Assembly: GCA_041691315.1 (NCBI GenBank) | Contig: JBEPUW010000075.1 | Coordinates: 1 to 17,724, forward strand | DNA from: Poindextera sp041691315 | GTDB lineage: Bacteria; Pseudomonadota; Alphaproteobacteria; Caulobacterales; Caulobacteraceae | DNA length: 17,724 bases | Reading direction: 5' to 3' | Shown: positions 12,532 to 17,724 of the stretch, piece by piece | Layout of the letters: every line of letters begins with the position of its first letter | How positions within the stretch are numbered: position 1 is the stretch's first letter | The notes under the pieces: model-generated | Seen by the model: the letters and a program-made list of their open reading frames with translations, nothing else | What the model was told of the DNA's origin: nothing | The model's database searches: none | Position numbers and translations under genes: made by a program

Positions 12532-12975
12532 ATGGAAGCTTCCGAAGCCGCAGCTGCGCTGAGCGCGATGCAGGAATCCCGCGCCAGGCTGGCCGCGGCG
12601 GCCAACTGTCCGCCGGAGCGTCATCTGGCCTTCGCCGGGCTGCTCGGCGGCCTGGTGGCCTCCCAGGCGGCTCCGCCGTTCGTCACCATGGCGCTGGAGG
12701 CGCTTTTCGCCCTGGGCGTCGGGCTGATATTCGTGTGGGACCGCAAACGGACGGGGATGTTCATCAACGGCTATCGGGCGGGACGCACGCGGCCCCTGAC
12801 CTTCAGCCTGCTCGCCATTGCGCTAAGCTTCGGCGCGCTGGGCGTCTGGCTGAAGCTGAGCTACGGGATCGTTTGGGCGCCGGTCGCCTGCGGCGTCGTC
12901 GTGGGCGTCGCCGCCTACTTCATGAGCGCCGCCTGGCAGACCGTCTATCGCCGCGAACTGCGAGACATGCCGTGA
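12532..12975 (+). CDS. Small integral membrane protein, partner of winged-helix regulator
   Basis: This 147-residue protein has a soluble helical N-terminus (residues 1-30, MEASEAAAALSAMQESRARL) followed by four predicted transmembrane segments (about 32-50, 51-69, 89-107 and 112-131). A short basic loop (DRKRTGMFINGYRAGRTRP) separates the two hairpins. An AAGGG lies shortly before the ATG. Its stop overlaps the start of the regulator gene by 4 bases. This membrane-protein plus small winged-helix pairing is common in bacteria, and the two are probably functionally linked, but what is sensed or transported is unknown. Confidence 0.82.
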   Translation: MEASEAAAALSAMQESRARLAAAANCPPERHLAFAGLLGGLVASQAAPPFVTMALEALFALGVGLIFVWDRKRTGMFINGYRAGRTRPLTFSLLAIALSFGALGVWLKLSYGIVWAPVACGVVVGVAAYFMSAAWQTVYRRELRDMP

Positions 12976-13280
12976 GTGAAGCCGGATTCGATCCGGTCAT
13001 CCACGCCCCGGCGCGCCTGCAGATCATGGCGGTGCTGGCCGGGGTGCAGGATGCCGAATTCGCCCTGCTGCGCGACACCGTCCAGGTGAGCGACTCGGTG
13101 CTCTCCAAGCACCTCTCGCAGCTGGCCGACGCCGGCTATATCCGGCTGCGCAAGGCGGCCCAGGACGGCCGCCAGCGGACCTGGGCGTCGCTGACCCGCG
13201 AGGGCCGCCGCGCGTTCACCGCCCACGTCAAAGCCCTGCAGGCGCTGGCGAAGATCATCGACCGGCTGGCCGCCGAATAG
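12972..13280 (+). CDS. Winged helix-turn-helix (MarR-like) regulator
   Basis: This 102-residue DNA-binding protein starts with a GTG that overlaps the upstream stop as GTGA, so translation is coupled. Residues 8-26 (PVIHAPARLQIMAVLAGVQ) form the first helix pair. FALLRDTVQVSDSVLSKHLSQ (30-50) is the helix-turn-helix with its recognition helix. GYIRLRKAAQDGRQRTWASL (55-74) is the wing, and the C-terminal helix can dimerise. This is the compact winged-helix type that usually represses its own operon. The repeated GATGGAAAGT sites before the operon are the natural target. Its stop is only 2 bases from the stop of the convergent monooxygenase gene. Confidence 0.9.
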   Translation: MSEAGFDPVIHAPARLQIMAVLAGVQDAEFALLRDTVQVSDSVLSKHLSQLADAGYIRLRKAAQDGRQRTWASLTREGRRAFTAHVKALQALAKIIDRLAAE

Positions 13281-13282
13281 CC

Positions 13283-14890
<1,608 letters not shown>

Positions 14891-14970
14891 ACGCACGCTC
14901 CCTAAGTGATTTCGCCAAGGCTAACCCGGTTTCCCTAGGTCAGCGCAAGGGCCGCAGTGCCGTCCTCCTC

Positions 14971-15009
14971 ATCCGCTCATCCCCGCGAAAGCGGGGACCC
15001 AGGCTTTTT
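14971..15009 (+). repeat. REP-like hairpin, forward copy
   Basis: The core CCCCGCGAAAGCGGGG (14981-14996) is a 6-bp stem closed by a GAAA loop, followed by ACCCAGG and a short T run. The flanking sequence matches the reverse copy at 15127-15165. Confidence 0.8.
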
Positions 15010-15126
15010 AGACGCCAAGGTCGCCAAGCACGCCAAGGGCGTCAGTCCCTGACCTATTCTTCTTGGCGAACTTGGCGTTCTTGGCGGTCAATCTGGACCG
15101 TCGCGGTTCCGCACCGCCTTGAGGAC

Positions 15127-15165
15127 AAAAAACCTGGGTTCCCGCTTTCGCGGGAATGAGCGGAT
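15127..15165 (-). repeat. REP-like hairpin, reverse copy
   Basis: On the minus strand the core is TCCCGCGAAAGCGGGA. Relative to the forward copy both bases of the outermost pair have changed (C-G to T-A), keeping the stem. The T6 run after ACCCAGG points away from thiC, so this copy could also act as a weak terminator for thiC, although seven bases separate stem and T run. Confidence 0.8.
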
Positions 15166-15181
15166 TTAAAGACCGAGCCCC

Positions 15182-17005
<1,824 letters not shown>

Positions 17006-17081
17006 CGGCGGGCTCCTTTAAGCCTTGTCGGGCGCCGGCGGGGTGGAAAAGAGGGTGCGGTGGTCCGCGATCCCGGTTCTC

Positions 17082-17176
17082 TCCCTTCGCCGGCATGACC
17101 CGGATCAGGTTCAGCGGGTCACCGCGCCGCGCTTAGCGCCAGCGGAATCTCAGCCCCTCGAGCGGGGCTCCCCGGA
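17082..17176 (-). promoter_or_regulatory. TPP riboswitch (THI element)
   Basis: Read on the minus strand, the conserved TPP aptamer pieces appear in order: GGGGAGCCCC, CTGAGATTCCGC, a variable arm, GGTGACCCGCTGAACCTGAT and CCGGGTCATGCCGGCG, then GAAGGGAG. It lies about 75 bases before the thiC start. No terminator is evident between aptamer and gene, so control by hiding the AAAGGAG ribosome binding site seems more likely, but I cannot fold it here. Confidence 0.95.
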
Positions 17177-17256
17177 GATGGGCGCGAGACTACGCCCGGC
17201 CTGTCGCCGGTCAAGCGGCGATCCGCTAGAAACCTGCTGAAACGGAGGCCCTGCCC

Positions 17257-17668
17257 ATGATCACCGGAAGCTGCCTTTGCGGCGTCGTGCGCTACGAGAT
17301 CGCCGCGGCGGGGCCGACCTATCACTGCCATTGCGGCAACTGCCGCAAATGGAGCGGCAGCGCCTTCGCCAGTTCGATGCGGGCGCCAATGGAGAGCTTG
17401 CGGCTGGTCACCGGCGCCGAGGCGTTGAGCCGATACGAGTCGTCGCCCGGGGTGATGCGCTGCTTCTGCCGGCATTGCGGCTCCAGCGTGCTGACCGAGC
17501 GGCATGACAAGGGCCTGGTGCACATCCGGCTGGGGACCACCGACGGCGATCCCGGCGTGCGCCCGCAGTTCCACGCCTTCGTCGCCTCGCAGGCGCCTTG
17601 GTGCGAGATCACCGAACGATCTGCCGCAGATCGAAGGCTCGTCGTTCGGGTTCGTGGCGCCAAAATAA
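17257..17668 (+). CDS. GFA-family (CENP-V/GFA) zinc protein, frameshift near 3' end
   Basis: The protein belongs to the GFA family, zinc proteins named after the glutathione-dependent formaldehyde-activating enzyme; most members have unknown substrates. Zinc ligands sit in SCLCG (Cys6, Cys8), HCHCGNCRKWSG (Cys24, Cys26, Cys29) and CFCRHCGSS (Cys71, Cys74), followed by the usual FHAFVASQAPWCEIT. GGAGG (17244-17248) supports the ATG. After CEIT the frame reads ERSAADRRL and stays open to the window end. Removing one A at 17615-17616 gives TDDLPQIEGSSFGFVAPK and a stop at 17666-17668, which is the expected family C-terminus. All metal motifs are upstream of the shift. It is divergent from thiC. 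Confidence 0.85.
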
Positions 17669-17675
17669 TCGTCAT

Positions 17676-17705
17676 CCCCCGCTGTAGCGAAGCGGAATGC
17701 GGGGG
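17676..17705 (+). repeat. REP-like long hairpin at window end
   Basis: CCCCCGC (17676-17682) pairs with GCGGGGG (17699-17705), and the inner CCGCT and AGCGG can extend the stem. It is preceded by GTCAT and followed by GACCCA, the same borders as the hairpins at 14971 and 15127, so it may be a related class of dispersed repeat located 8 bases after the corrected GFA stop. Confidence 0.6.
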
Positions 17706-17724
17706 ACCCATATGTGGACGGCCC

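Larger units (their letters stand above)
14971..15165. mobile_element. Folded REP/MITE-like nested inverted-repeat element
   Basis: Two 39-base copies of a REP-like hairpin sequence face each other (14971-15009 forward, 15127-15165 reverse) and differ at 3 positions. Between them sit three CGCCAAG heptamers at 9-base period (15013, 15022, 15031), mirrored by three CTTGGCG heptamers at 9-base period (15062, 15071, 15080). No gene is encoded. This looks like a non-autonomous mobile or dispersed repeat in the 291-base gap between the monooxygenase gene and thiC; nothing else is seen in that gap. Confidence 0.65.

Noticed and set aside
12030..12971. Long upstream extension of the winged-helix regulator frame
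   Set aside because: The extension crosses the HEAT gene and the membrane protein in wrong frames; the GTG at 12972 with GTGA overlap and the family N-terminus fix the true start.
15166..15181. Dedicated terminator directly after thiC
   Set aside because: No stem plus T tract lies in this short stretch; the nearest candidate is the reverse REP-like hairpin, whose T run is separated from its stem.

Overview
The window is GC-rich alphaproteobacterial chromosome, most likely from the Caulobacteraceae (Caulobacter/Phenylobacterium-like). This is inferred from the protein style, a near-match to a CtrA box (TTAA-N7-TTGAC) and the many small Sec-exported proteins rich in Gly, Tyr, Pro or His. No tRNA, rRNA, CRISPR array, complete prophage or complete transposase gene is visible.

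Layout. Bases 1-447 hold no gene I can support and end in a clear intrinsic terminator (448-485). Bases 511-3030 look accessory: a frameshifted His/Asp-rich secreted repeat protein, a minus-strand trio (a YidB-family protein, a secreted protein with two cysteine modules, and a small membrane-anchored protein), three small plus-strand orphans, and a block of GTGACA/TGTCAC repeats that may be an old insertion-sequence end next to the 3' remnant of a lost gene. Bases 3034-6626 hold an NADPH-dependent FMN reductase facing a LysR regulator, and a cupin plus orphan SdhA pair divergent from that regulator. Bases 6694-9436 hold two low-complexity exported proteins, a small orphan, and a 5'-nucleotidase-like metallophosphoesterase whose GNHEFD motif reads GNNEFK. 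Next come folE (GTP cyclohydrolase I), a DUF2188-like protein, an alpha/beta hydrolase and a HEAT-repeat protein. A membrane protein and winged-helix regulator operon follows, behind a repeated GATGGAAAGT operator. After these come a Baeyer-Villiger-type flavin monooxygenase, a folded REP/MITE-like element (14971-15165), thiC with its TPP riboswitch, and a GFA-family gene with a probable 1-base frameshift near its end.

How the genes work together. Well-supported metabolism is cofactor synthesis: folE for folate/pterin, and riboswitch-controlled thiC for thiamine. The LysR, cupin and SdhA block is the best candidate for an uncharacterised unit. It has a full-length SdhA with every catalytic residue I could check, but no sdhB, sdhC or sdhD beside it. 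I see no clearly new multi-gene defence or mobile system. The most interesting signals are the orphan SdhA, the 5'-nucleotidase with its catalytic dyad replaced, and the nested-repeat element before thiC, whose hairpin copies show a compensatory base change.
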